DNA of 64,000 nucleotides from Globisporangium splendens (taxonomy: Eukaryota > Oomycota > Peronosporomycetes > Pythiales > Pythiaceae), in NCBI GenBank assembly GCA_006386115.1, contig VFIW01000072.1, positions 1 to 64,000 on the forward strand, written 5' to 3'. The position numbers and the translations under genes were made by a program. This document shows positions 42,470 to 55,626 of the stretch, one piece after another. The notes under the pieces were generated by a model, which ran no database searches, was not told the origin of the DNA, and worked only from the letters and a program-made list of their open reading frames with translations. How positions within the stretch are numbered: position 1 is the stretch's first letter; every line of letters starts with the position of its first letter.

Positions 42470-43661
42470 ATGTTCGCGCTCCGCTCGTCCGCCGCCGCCG
42501 TCAAGATCCATACGCGCCGCTTCTCCGCCAAGAGTATGTCGCTATGCACATGTGTGTCTATATGTCGTTTGTACAGTGCGCATGTACTGATTTTATGTGT
42601 GTGTGTGGCAGGCTATGAGAACATTCTGACCGAAGTGCGCGGCAAAGTGGCCATCATCACGTTGAACCGACCAAAGGTAAGGACGAAAGAGAGAGAGAGA
42701 GAGAGAGAGATACTAATTGATAGTATGGATACTTAACCCCATGCATGTGTCTATCGCTGTGTGCGTAGGCGTTGAATGCGCTGTGCAGTCCGCTGATTGA
42801 GGAGCTGAACGGCGCGGCTCATGCGTTCGACAAGGACGAGAACATCGGTGCGATCATCGTCACGGGAAGCGACAAGGCATTCGCTGGTACGTATTGCAGT
42901 TATATGAACTATTTGCCATGTATGAGCTTACTTGGTTTATGAGACGTGGGTGCTGATGCTGTGTGTTGTTATTGTGGTGGGTTTGTAGCTGGTGCGGATA
43001 TCAAGGAGATGGCCGAGAAGGAGTTTGTGGACGCGTACAAGTCCAACATGTTTGCCAACTGGGGCGACATCACCAAAGTCTCCAAGCCTGTACGTTCATC
43101 GTTGATGCAATTGTATTCGAAGTCTCTTTATATCTCTTTTTGTGATATCTCACACAATGTATCTTTATGTGGCAGGTCATTGCTGCTGTGAACGGATACG
43201 CTCTTGGCGGTGGCTGTGAATTGGCCATGCTCTGTGACTTGATCATCGCCGGCGACAAGGCCAAGTTCGGCCAGCCAGAGATCACGCTGGGCACGATCCC
43301 GGGCTGCGGCGGCACCCAGCGTCTCATCCGCGCTGTCGGCAAGTCGAAAGCCATGGAGATGATCCTCACGGGCAACATGATCGACGCGCACCAGGCCGAG
43401 CGCGATGGTCTCGTCGCCCGCGTCGTGCCGGCCGAGAACCTGCTGGACGAAGCGATCAAGACCGCGGAGAAGATCGCGTCGTTCTCGCAGCCGGTCGTGA
43501 AGATGGCCAAGGAAGCCGTGAACGCGGCGTACGAGCAATCGCTCCAGGAAGGCTTGAAGTACGAGAGCCGCCTCTTCTGGAGCTCGTTTGCGACCAAGGA
43601 CCAGAAGGAGGGCATGGCCGCGTTCGTCGGCAAGCGAAAGCCAACCTTCACCAACCAGTAG
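42470..43661 (+). CDS. mitochondrial enoyl-CoA hydratase (crotonase, ECHS1-like)
   Basis: Five exons: 42470-42533, 42612-42676, 42769-42886, 42989-43089 and 43176-43661, giving 277 residues; phases 1, 0, 1 and 0. The N-terminus [21 protein letters not shown] is a basic amphipathic mitochondrial presequence. Crotonase landmarks: oxyanion-hole segment [12 protein letters not shown] (80-90), second oxyanion loop [13 protein letters not shown] with catalytic E131, and [18 protein letters not shown] with catalytic E151. It hydrates trans-2-enoyl-CoA to 3-hydroxyacyl-CoA in beta-oxidation and branched-chain amino acid breakdown. Length fits mitochondrial ECHS1 (about 290). A GA microsatellite sits in intron 2. 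Confidence 0.96.
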
Positions 43662-44027
43662 ACGACCCGACACTGCAAGACAACAGAAATCCCGATTCCA
43701 TCTCCGTCGTTTCTGGAAGACCAAAGTATATGTGCAAGGCAACAAGAGTGACTTCTTCTGATACAAAAATGGTTTGGATGTGTTTTTTTTCTCTCTCTTT
43801 GTTTTCATCTAATGTGTGGATCTATGAATCGCTTTCAGCAATGGTCAAGCAATGACGGACGGCAGACACTTGACATCGCAAGAAGCTCGCGTTTGTACGC
43901 AGCTCCTCATGAACTCAAGCATCGAGGTCCAACATTTCAATGCCAAAGTGCTCACTATCCTGAGCTACTGCTTTGGTATCGTACCTCAGCACCTACCTAA
44001 CTGTGAATCAATCAATGGACGTACCTT
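43662..44027. other. convergent intergenic
   Basis: 3' regions of the hydratase and poly(A) polymerase genes; a T-rich run near 43783. No other feature seen. Confidence 0.6.
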
Positions 44028-46580
<2,553 letters not shown>

Positions 46581-47486
46581 TCGGTTTCAAATGGGCAACG
46601 CTTTTCGAGTGTTGAATGCTGAGTGGGCTCGAAGCAAACTGAGGTGGTTTGCCCTACTGGCAAAAGTATTATACCATACACTTGCAAGTTTGATTCCATA
46701 GGGTAAATGCACAACTGACGATTTGACCGTTTTTGTGTCCTGCAATGATTATCTTCCGCATCCGGATGCGGAAGCAATTTACTCAGAATCAGGTCGGAAG
46801 ATAACGATTGCACAGCGTAATAAAAGAAACACTTGGAAAAGAAGTACAGCAGATCCACAGAACAACGAAAGCTTCCGTTTTGAAGTTATTCCATTAAATT
46901 CTGGAAAGCAGCCCCCCAAGAAGCAGCCACATGCATACATCGCTTCAACCTCACATTAGCAGCACAAGACATTGTTCGCATAAACTGAGGTATGTATTGT
47001 TGTGTGTGATCATTTGACCTTGGCGATTATTCATCACTTCTATTGTATATGCGTGTTGTTATTGCAACCGAAGTGCGTACTGCCCGCCACCGTGCAAGGT
47101 CGCCACCGCACTTGAGACTGCATGATCTCTGCAGCGCGTATTCTCCGCCGCGCTTCAGACTGTAAGAGGCTCGGTGCGCATGGTCACCGACGCGCATCAC
47201 CATCACTGTCCTCGAGATCGACGCCAGCCGCTGACAACCTCTGTAAGGGTCGACGGTACCATGGTGATACAACGTGCCAATATTTCGGTTCATCGGAATG
47301 TTGGTAGATGTTTACGACATCTTTAGGGATGATTGTATGTTTATGCATAGGTAAAAATAGGACGGGAATCCAGCTGTTATATCAGAAGCCATCCTGTCCA
47401 AAAAAAGGAAGAAAAGTCAGATATAAGAAAATCCAGTAAAAATCCAGTAAAAGATCAAGTAGCACGCAAGTGAATGAACACGAGTA
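46581..47486. other. intergenic between poly(A) polymerase and retroelement cluster
   Basis: About 900 bp. It includes a perfect 22-bp palindrome (46753-46774). It also has an imperfect tandem repeat of about 42 bp near 47090-47180, two copies of a unit containing CAGTCT(G/C)AAG(C/T)GCGG(C/T)GG in reverse. No gene is supported. Confidence 0.5.
46753..46774. repeat. 22-bp perfect palindrome
   Basis: Each half is CTTCCGCATCC followed by its exact complement. It could be a binding site for a dimeric protein or a remnant of a small inverted-repeat element. No flanking duplication was identified. Confidence 0.7.
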
Positions 47487-47491
47487 GGAAG

Positions 47492-47608
47492 TGTAACGGG
47501 GCTTCCCGCCACACGCCCTCACGTGTGTACACTAAGTACGCATGATCCTCCTTCTCAAGTGCACGGTGCGTACTTCAGCTAAGTCCGCACTGCAGGTGGG
47601 TGCTAACC
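47492..47608. mobile_element. left piece of an older solo LTR split by element A
   Basis: It begins TGTAACGGGG and is preceded by GGAAG (47487-47491). Its right piece (56162-56538) ends CCGTTACA and is followed by GGAAG (56539-56543). Removing element A and one TAACC copy rejoins a 489-bp LTR with TGTAACGG/CCGTTACA termini and 5-bp target duplications. No internal region is present, so it is a solo LTR made by recombination before element A inserted. Confidence 0.85.
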
Positions 47609-48141
47609 TGTAACCGGACACTTCCGAGTTACGCAGCACGGTACGTGTGTGAGGAAGCGTATTCAACGCTTCTCTCAAGGACTCTGTTCCGAGAGCGGTT
47701 GCCTGCTTCCTGCAATGCAACAATCGGTTACCTATAGGTCTCTATAGAGTAACCGTCGATAACCAAAGACTTAGTTAACGGTAAAAATGGAACTGTTTAT
47801 TTGTTGGAGGTTGCCCTCTGCGGGACAACCTGAATTATCTTATGTAACTATGAACAATAGCAATCTCAAGTGTAATTACTCCCCATGGGGCAATGAATGG
47901 CTATGAAAGACTAACGCTAGTTGTCTTATGTGATTGGATGAAATGCATGTTCAATTATATCCAATCGGAGGCGCCGTCACTCAGACTGGCTGCTGGCTCC
48001 ACCGTGAAGGTTCGAGCAAGTACGACGAACCTCATGGTTCGGTCTAAAACTTGTTGCGCGTACTCTACGTACCGCAAGGTTCGGTTTGGTTGTGTGGCAC
48101 AACACAAGTGCGTAACCATGTTACAGTGTAACCCCGTTACA
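47609..48141 (-). repeat. element A 3' LTR
   Basis: 533 bp with TGTAAC...GTTACA termini; direct copy of 55627-56161. Confidence 0.95.
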
Positions 48142-48154
48142 CCACCCCCCACTT
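48142..48154 (-). other. element A polypurine tract
   Basis: Read on the minus strand, AAGTGGGGGGTGG abuts the 3' LTR directly, as expected for the plus-strand DNA primer of an LTR retrotransposon. Confidence 0.8.
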
Positions 48155-48325
48155 AAAGTGCGAAACACTCGAAGGGTCGGTGTGAGAAACGTGTGGATCT
48201 CGCGCGTATGCGCCGAGAAAGGGGAACATTCGTGTATTCCTCGGGAAAGAGCACAGCGGCGACGCGTGCGTTAATTTCACCGAGTGTTGGCACACACAGT
48301 CACTGTGCTCGCGCACGTGAGTATC

Positions 48326-49870
48326 ATGGCCACCAACAAAGCTGTCCGCGAGAAGCTCGCGCGACAAAAAGGGGAAGGCGTCGGCACTCTCGTCGAAACT
48401 CTGCGCAAGCGCGAGGAAGACAGAGAGGTCGCGTCGAGCGCAAGACGAACGACGGTCGCCGCTGATGCGGTCGACGTGCCTGCGGAGAGCGACGGCAGGT
48501 CTGCTCTCACATCTGATAGCGCTCCTGCTATAAGCAGTGAGTTGCGATTCGGAGATCTCCCTTCCGTGAAGCCGTTGTTCGCGCGTGCTTTGGAAGAGGA
48601 GGAAGTGACTGAGGAATTCCTCGTCGTTGACAATGACGGAAGCTCGCTTGAAGACGAGGGAGCGCTCACCGTGAAGCTCGGCTCCATCGACGAGTGGGTC
48701 GAGTACGAGGAGTTGCAAAGAGAGCGACACGCCGCTTATCTCCACGAGCTCGAGCGAGATCCATCCGCTGACGTCTCGATGTATCAGACGAAGGAGGAAA
48801 ATGACGCCGTTGAGGCTGTCAACAATCGTAAGAGGAAGCACGAAGTCCTCATTACAAACGAAGAGGCAGGAGTGCGAGCCATCGTTCACGATGAGCTCAA
48901 ATACTCACTGCCCGAAATGCCGCCGCCAGAACTATGGCCGGCTGGCAAGACCGCATCGAATCTGCTCGCGAGAGCCAGACTTTGTGCGTGGGACTATGAC
49001 GCTCAATTTAAAATTTGGCGTGAAAAGCGATTGCGGGATGAAAATGGGGAATTGCGTATTCACCCGATCCCAGTCGTCCTCTTTGTTGGAGAGACGGAAG
49101 AAGAGTACGATGCCGACTTCATGCCGTGCATCAATAAAATTAAGGGAGGTAGCACTCGCACAGTGTCTACCGATCCGACAGCGCAACGCAGTCAACGCAT
49201 GCAATTTGCAGTTGACCGTGTTCGTCTGTTTCGTTCCAAGCAGGGCGGCGGCACGCCTCTGCGAGCGGGTGGTCGCGCTGGTAACAGGCGACAAATTACT
49301 CGCGCGAATGACAGTCCCTCAGTTGCGCCTCAAAGGCGTCAACAAGATCCGGAACGTCTTCGCGAAGACGCTCAGCAGGCTCCCACGAGCTCTGCGACAC
49401 ATCGTACCCACGCCACTTCACAAGGTAGTGGGTGTTCCCCTTACGCCGCTGCACACGCAGCAGGCGCTCAACATGGTAGTGGCGCTGTCCCTGCTTATCA
49501 ATCAGCGGGATCGGCGGCGCTCTACCGCGCTTCAGCATCGGTGGTTGCACCAGATGCGATGGTTCAGATGGTTCACGCGAACGCATCGTCTTTGGGTGCG
49601 CTACAGCAAGCCGTCCGTACCCTTCGCCAGCAATATCTGGACGAAACCTCGCTGTTGAAGCAGAGGGTGACAGCGCTTGAGACGGAGCTGAAGGAAGCTC
49701 GTCAGATGCTGGAGGAGTACCATGTCCGCGGGGAGCACTTCCACGCGAGGTACGCTCCGCGAGTGAAGACGCTTTGGGAGAGGCACAACGCGCTCGCGTC
49801 TCGACGGGCGGCGTCTGAGCCCCCTGATGAGACCGACGTTCTCCCGCACTGGGATAAGAATCCACAGTAG
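48326..49870 (+). CDS. antisense ORF of the chromovirus, unknown function
   Basis: 514 codons starting MATNKAVREKLARQK, on the strand opposite gag-pol. The first 970 nt fill the region between the pol stop (49296) and the 3' LTR; the last 575 nt overlap the chromodomain end of pol in antisense. The product is acidic in the N-terminal half (DEWVEYEELQRERH), has a basic NRKRKHE cluster that could be a nuclear signal, a Pro/Trp-containing middle (PEMPPPELWPAGKTASN), a Ser/Ala/His-rich stretch and a C-terminal coiled coil (LRQQYLDETSLLKQRVTALETELKEA). No known domain is recognised. Element B retains the same frame over the 290 bp visible. An antisense promoter in or near the LTR is inferred. Similarly placed antisense ORFs are known in some plant Ty3/gypsy elements. 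Confidence 0.7.
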   Translation: MATNKAVREKLARQKGEGVGTLVETLRKREEDREVASSARRTTVAADAVDVPAESDGRSALTSDSAPAISSELRFGDLPSVKPLFARALEEEEVTEEFLVVDNDGSSLEDEGALTVKLGSIDEWVEYEELQRERHAAYLHELERDPSADVSMYQTKEENDAVEAVNNRKRKHEVLITNEEAGVRAIVHDELKYSLPEMPPPELWPAGKTASNLLARARLCAWDYDAQFKIWREKRLRDENGELRIHPIPVVLFVGETEEEYDADFMPCINKIKGGSTRTVSTDPTAQRSQRMQFAVDRVRLFRSKQGGGTPLRAGGRAGNRRQITRANDSPSVAPQRRQQDPERLREDAQQAPTSSATHRTHATSQGSGCSPYAAAHAAGAQHGSGAVPAYQSAGSAALYRASASVVAPDAMVQMVHANASSLGALQQAVRTLRQQYLDETSLLKQRVTALETELKEARQMLEEYHVRGEHFHARYAPRVKTLWERHNALASRRAASEPPDETDVLPHWDKNPQ

Positions 49871-50362
49871 CGTCATGGTAGCGTTTCAGCAAACCCACGT
49901 AGAACACGGAGTGCGTTGCCATTCTCGTTGGGAGATCGAGCTTGTAATTCAAGTCTCCAATCTTCTCCACAACAGTGTATGGCTCGATGAATCGTGGCAA
50001 CAACTTACTCCCGCTGGGGAGCGTTGTGACTGCATCGTTTGGTAGGTTTTTAATGCTCAATAGCACTTTATCACCCACACAAAACGTTTGTTTGTTCTTT
50101 CTACCCGATTTATCGGCGTAGAGCTTTTGCTTGTCTTGCGCAGCAGCTAGTTGGTCGCGTACGCGACGTAACAATGCTGCGCGCTCATCGACAAATTGCC
50201 GCGCTGCCGCGACGGCTTTGTCTTGCTTTTTCGTTGCTCTCGCAGCGCGTGCTGCAGAGAGATCTATTTCTGCGCCGGTGTGTGACACCGCGCGTCCTTC
50301 CATTCGTGGCTGACGCTCGCATGAGCAGTCGCCTGATTCCGTCTGAGACTGGCTATTTTTAG

Positions 50363-50478
50363 CACGAGTACCGTAACTCGGTACCGTGGGTGATCCATCT
50401 TTAGGGACACGAGTACCGTAACTCAGTACCGTGGAAGAGCCATCGATAGGGACACGAGTACCGTAACTCGGTACCGTG
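50363..50478. repeat. 45-bp tandem repeat in pol (element A)
   Basis: About 2.5 copies of a 45-bp unit containing the near-palindrome ACGAGTACCGTAACTCGGTACCG. It encodes the 15-residue unit TVPSYGTRVPIDGSS in the linker between the integrase core and chromodomain. The same array occurs in element B. Confidence 0.85.
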
Positions 50479-53400
50479 TTTTTCTCTGCAAGTGTGGAAC
50501 TCGTGCCGTCCGGTAAGACCGTGACAGATTCGAAGTGCGAACGCACAGGCGGCGCATCGCGCGCGTCCACGTGAGCGGTCGACGCCACGTCCGGTGACGG
50601 AGATCGCGCGCTCGCATCGAGCGCAGCGAGTTGCCCTCCCACCGCAGAACGTTCGACACCCTCGAACAGAGTGGCGGGTACGCGCGGGTGCCGCAGCGAG
50701 TTAAAATAGAACGGAGTCACGGCCGTAGAGGCGTGCTCGCTGCTATTTATAGCAAACTCGGCGTACGGCAGCCAGCGGCTCCAGTCGCGGGGATGGTCGA
50801 CAGCGATGCTGCGAAGAATATCCTCGACGACACGGTTCACGCGCTCGGTTTGCCCGTCTGTCTCGGGGTGATCGGCAGTGGACAACGCCAGATCTGTGCC
50901 TAGCAGGCGAAAGAGTTCGCGCCAAAAGGCAGCGGTAAAACGCGGGTCCCGGTCTGATACAATAGACTCGGGCAAGCCGTGATAGCGGAACACGTGCTCT
51001 AAAATAGGCACGCCGTCTCTTGCGCATTGACATGCTTGCGCACAGGTGCAACGTGCACCATTTTGCTCAGTCGGTCGACGAACACGACGACGCCTGTGTT
51101 GCGCGCCTTGTCTTCCGGGAAACCGAAGACGAAATCCATGCTGACCGACTTCCAGCAATCTTGCGGAATCGGCAGCGGATGCAGCGGCGCTTTGTTCTTG
51201 CCCGCAGGCTTCACGCGCTGGCACTGTTCGCATGAGCGTACATAATTGGCCACCCATTTGTATTGGTGTGGCCACCAAAACACATTAGACACTTGCAAGA
51301 AGGTCTTTTCACGTCCGAGATGCCCACTCGCTGGTGCATCGTGAAACTCATGCAGAATCGAAAGTTTCAGATCCTGGTCATGCGGTACATACACACGCGG
51401 GTAATCAAAGTTGGACAGTCGATGCCACAACAACCCGTCGTGGTAACTAAACCGAGCAAGCTTTGACTCGAGTTTGGCAGGCAATGACTCTTTGGACGAG
51501 CCGTCAAAGTGAGCAATCAACAAGCGACATTCATCGTCCTTTGCATAAAGCGACTGAATGTTGTCCTTGAGCTTTGTTTGCACTCGACTGATGCTCAGAT
51601 GCATGAGATCAGGAGTGCGCTCCAAACACAGGGCGTCAGAGCTGTCGTCAACGCTCGACTCGTAATCTGGACGGCGCGAGAGCGCGTCCGCCAGAACATT
51701 TTCCTTTCCTGGTTTGTATTCGACCCGAAAGTTGAACTCGGAGAAGAAAGCAAGCCATCGCGCCATTCGCTGCGATAAATGGGGGGAATTAATCGCGGTC
51801 CGCAAGGACGCGTGATCCGTGTACACAACGAACGGTGTCGCACCCAAAAGGTGGACCCTGAACTTCAAGAGGGCGTACTTGATCGCAAGCAGCTCCTTGT
51901 CGTGCACAGGATAATTCTTTTCAGCTGCCTTAAGCAGTCTGCTTTGGTATGATACGACGCGCTCATGGCCGTCATCATCCTTCTGCATCAGTGCACAGCC
52001 GATTGCAAAATCGCTGGCATCGCACACGACACTGAAGGCTTTCGTGTGGTCCGGCAACGCCAGGACAGGAGCGCGAACTAGTGACTCCTTCACGTCAATG
52101 AATGCATTCATGACATCGTTTGTCCAGTCCCACTCGACATCCTTTTTCAAGAGATGCGTGAGTGGACGGACTCTTGCCGCATAGTTGTGGCTGTACTTGT
52201 GCAAGTAATTTGCCAAGCCAAGCCACTTGCGCAAGTCCTTGACATTCTTTGGGATCGGCCAGTCGGCGATCGCCTTGATCTTCTCTGGGTCTGCGCGGAC
52301 GCCAGCTTTGCCAACATAGCAGCCCAGGATCGGTATCTCTGAGGCGCCAAAGATGCACTTCTTCAGGTTGCAATACAGACTGTTGTCTCGTAAGCACTGC
52401 AACACTGAGCGCAAATGTCTCTTGTGCACGTCAACGGCACTGAGATCTTCTTCGGCACGACTGTGCACGAAGATGTCATCGAAATAGCTCGGTGCATACG
52501 CACGATGAGGACGCAGAAGATGCATTACCAGACGGTTGAACGTCGCTGGTGCATTCTTCAAACCTTGCGGCATAACGAGCCACTCCCACAGCATCCCGCT
52601 GGGTGTGCTTACTGCCGTCAAGGGAACGTCACTCTCTCGCATGAGGATCTGATAGAACCCATCCATCAGATCCAGTGCGGAGAAAACTGTCGAGCCGCCC
52701 ATGGAGTCGATCAAGACATCCTTTCTTGGGATCGGCGTTTGTGCCGGAATGGTGGCGGCGTTCAGCTTGTTGAAAGCGTGAACAATGCGCCAGCCACCAG
52801 TCGCTTTCCGCACACAAAACGTGGGTGAGCTATGTGGAGACTTGCTTTCTCTCACATGACCGGCGAGGGCTCGTTTCGCGAAGAACTCGTCGATAGCCTC
52901 AACCTGCTCGCGGGGCAGCGGCCATTGTCTGGTCACGCAATATTTGCTCCCGGGCTCGAGGTCAATCTCGTGCCGTACGCCACGATCAACGGGCAGGGCA
53001 CTTGGCGCTTTGTCGGGAAACACATCTTTGAACTCCCACAATAAGTCAAAGTATGGACTGCCTTTCACGGTGTCCCAATCCTGAGCAGCAAACCGTTTCT
53101 GTTTGTCTGGCTCCAAAACACTCTCATCCGCAGTGGACGAGGTGCATAGTTCGCCACGCGTGAACGCAGTCGGAACGACGATCTCGCGGATCTGGTCACG
53201 CTCTAGATCCGTAAGAAAGAGCTCATAGCTCATTTCTTCGAGGGATACAATCGCCTCAACGGTACTCGGCAGCTCATGGAGCGCCGCAAATTCAGCGAAG
53301 AACACTTCGTCTGATGCGTTTGCTTCCGGACTGCGCTTCGCGCGTCTGAGCGCCACGTCAACGTGAGCGCGATCTATCGACGGATCCGAGATCCTGTCGA

Positions 53401-54371
53401 AGGCGCGCAGCGAAGTTGCAGCTGCGTTGAGAGGTGGGGCAATCATATGCGAGGCGGCCGTTTCCTCAGCAACAGATGCCAATGCACTGTCTCTCTCGCG
53501 AGCTGACAACTTGCGTCGCCCTCGTCGGTTGATGCGAACGCGCGACCTCGCGGTTCTGAGCTCCAGTACTGCACCGTCAGGGCGGTACGAGCTGGTTGAC
53601 GCGTGTACACCTGTACTGTCGCTGTCACTTGCGGGGGCTGGCTCGGGTGCTCTGGAGCCGCACACTTGCGCACCAGTGTCCACATCTGGACTTTCTGGCG
53701 CTTCCGCACAAACTGGGCTACCTGCCGCAGTTGATCTCTTTGCTGGGCTCGCTGCCTCAGCGCATCTTCTAGCTGGGCTCCCTTCCACAGCGTGAGTGTT
53801 TTGAGCGGGGCTCGCTGCCGCCGCTTGTCTTCCTGCTGGGCTCCCTGCCACAGCGTGTTCAAAGCTCGCATCCATTGCGTGGAAATTTTCCCGCAACCTT
53901 CGCTCTTCATCAGAGGAAGGGATGGAGCTTCCGATTGTGCGTGCTCGCCAATCGATTCAAGGCTGATGTTTCGCCAGCCAAGGCATCCCTAGGATGAGGT
54001 CGTACTTCGACCCCATCGCTAGCACCACGAACGTTTCTTTGCAGACAAAGTCGCAAAAACTGAAAGAGAGTTCGACTTGAACCCCTTCAGTGTGTACTGT
54101 GGACCCATCGGCCAGACGTACGATCATCTTCTCGCGCTTGCCACTGTGGACAAGTCGCTCATACGCTTGCAGACTCTGTTTCAGAGCTGACTTAGAGACG
54201 AAGTTCTGTGACGCACCGCAGTCAACAAGAACCGTCATTTTCTTCTTATAGCCCTTCACATCGGCGCTATATACCAACATCTCACTCGGAGCCTTGTTGC
54301 CAAGAGCTCCTGGGACTAAGCTTCCCATCTGCACGACTCTAGTAGTCGGCGACGCCGAAGCTATAGAGTCT

Positions 54372-54415
54372 GTCTCAGTAGATCGTCCTGCTTCTACTGA
54401 GACATTCCGTTTCCC
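54372..54415 (-). promoter_or_regulatory. -1 ribosomal frameshift signal (element A)
   Basis: On the minus strand the heptamer GGGAAAC (54415-54409) is in gag phase as G-GGA-AAC. A 5-nt spacer is followed by an 11-bp perfect stem GTCTCAGTAGA/TCTACTGAGAC (54403-54393 with 54382-54372) and a 10-nt loop. The gag stop lies inside the 5' arm. Slippage enters the pol frame. Confidence 0.88.
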
Positions 54416-55554
54416 TTTCTTGCCACAGCGGATCTGCCACCTCGGTGAGCGTGGTTGCCGCGCGGCGTTTGGTAGTCTCTCGCCTGATTTCCAGTGCGAG
54501 GAGCAGACTGCCTTGGAGCGGGACACTTCGACTGATAGTGTCCTCGCTTGCCACAGTTAAAGCAGGTCACTTCGGCGCTGCTGAGATCCATTGGTGTCGG
54601 GCCATGGAAGCGCCGCTCATTCGTGACTGCTCGGTGGCTGTGATGCGCACCGTTGTGGCGGCCAGCGTTCCAATCAGGTCGGCTGACTCTGAACGATTGC
54701 TGCTCAACGAGCGCAATGCAGATCGCATCTTCCATCGTGGCCGGCAAGCGTCGGTACAACTCCTGACGCGCTGGTCCACTGTTGAGGCCGTTGAGAAACG
54801 CAGGCACTTTCACAGACTCAGGCAAAGGGCTGGTCGTGATCGCCGCGCACAGGCTTCTCATCTCCTGGATGTATCGTTCCAGTGAGAGTTTCCCTTGTTT
54901 CAAGGAGAAGAAACGACCTTGCAACAGCACTTCGTTGTTCGGAGGCTGATACATGGCGGTGATTCTCGCACGGAAAATATCCCACGTGTCGAATGCACAC
55001 TCATCGGTGAGCAACGTCGAGAATGCCCATTCCGACGCTCGACCGCGCAGGTTCGAGATGGCGTAAGACACCATCTGCTCGTTGCTGTCGATGAGCTGAG
55101 CCTTGGCGCAACGCTCCACGGCGAGCAGCCAGTGGATGAGCTTGTCGCCATCCGCACCATCGAATTTCGGAGCGTCGATCTTGACAGCTCTTGGGCGGGG
55201 AGTTTGGGACGCGGGTGTCTGAGGCGCAGAAACCGCACTCGACAAAGACGTGGCTGCACCAGCAACCACAGAAACCACTCGCTCGAGCGCTTCGCGCGAC
55301 TCAGCAGCTGAGCGCAGCATCTCTGCGGTCCAGCTTGCGGTGGCTTGCATTTGTGCTTGCGCACTTCGCTCTCCTTCGAGGCGCTGAGCGTTCGAGAAGT
55401 TCTCGAACTGCTCGAGTCGAAAGATTTGCTGTTCCGGCGACGCCGAGAGCACGTCTAGAGCGACTTGGTCGCCTAGCGCTTGTGCCATTCGGGTCAGCAC
55501 ACTCCGGTGTTCAGCCGAGAGGTGCGGGAACTGCGCAGGGTCAATTGACGTCAT
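54394..55554 (-). CDS. gag: gag, element A
   Basis: 386 residues, intact. The N-terminal half is helical. The retrotrans_gag-type core includes FDTWDIFRARITAMYQPP and GRFFSLKQGKLSLERYIQEM, and there is one CCHC zinc knuckle CFNCGKRGHYQSKC near residue 337. The C-terminus is basic (KGNGMSQ end). It differs from element B gag by only a few residues. It forms the cytoplasmic virus-like particle. It ends in-frame 15 nt after the frameshift heptamer. Confidence 0.95.
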   Translation of the reverse strand: MTSIDPAQFPHLSAEHRSVLTRMAQALGDQVALDVLSASPEQQIFRLEQFENFSNAQRLEGERSAQAQMQATASWTAEMLRSAAESREALERVVSVVAGAATSLSSAVSAPQTPASQTPRPRAVKIDAPKFDGADGDKLIHWLLAVERCAKAQLIDSNEQMVSYAISNLRGRASEWAFSTLLTDECAFDTWDIFRARITAMYQPPNNEVLLQGRFFSLKQGKLSLERYIQEMRSLCAAITTSPLPESVKVPAFLNGLNSGPARQELYRRLPATMEDAICIALVEQQSFRVSRPDWNAGRHNGAHHSHRAVTNERRFHGPTPMDLSSAEVTCFNCGKRGHYQSKCPAPRQSAPRTGNQARDYQTPRGNHAHRGGRSAVARKGNGMSQ

Positions 55555-55610
55555 TATGAATCCTTGAGGAAGCGATTCAGGCAGTCACCTCTGCCGGGTC
55601 GTAGATTGAC

Positions 55611-55624
55611 TACAAGTGCTACCA
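55611..55624 (-). other. element A primer-binding site
   Basis: Two bases inside the 5' LTR, the minus strand reads TGGTAGCACTTGTA. TGGT plus the following bases fits priming by the 3' end of a tRNA (CCA complement plus discriminator). The tRNA identity was not determined; TGGTA is common to initiator-Met-primed elements. Confidence 0.65.
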
Positions 55625-55626
55625 GT

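Larger units (their letters stand above)
49296..54415 (-). pseudogene. element A pol polyprotein (broken)
   Basis: Domains in order: aspartic protease with DCGAS; a linker with repeated GSPA-type units; reverse transcriptase with YFDDIF; RNase H (VVCDASDFAIG); integrase HHCC zinc finger (ending SCEQCQRV) and a DDE core (DFVFGF, SDRDPRF, DHPETDGQTERVNR); and a C-terminal chromodomain (YLVKWRGYDVSQSSWEP). Two lesions are seen relative to element B: a TGG codon changed to TGA at 53957-53959 just after the protease, and one T missing from a T run at 51001-51004 (minus strand), which shifts the integrase frame. It is expected to make no full polyprotein. Confidence 0.93.

Noticed and set aside
42685..42710. 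GA repeat in intron 2 of the hydratase gene
   Set aside because: Simple microsatellite; no effect on the splice sites.
48801..49658. Alternative 285-codon plus-strand frame inside element A
   Set aside because: A third frame overlapping the antisense ORF; it begins mid-way, lacks coding-like composition, and its counterpart in element B is mostly outside the window, so it is treated as a shadow.
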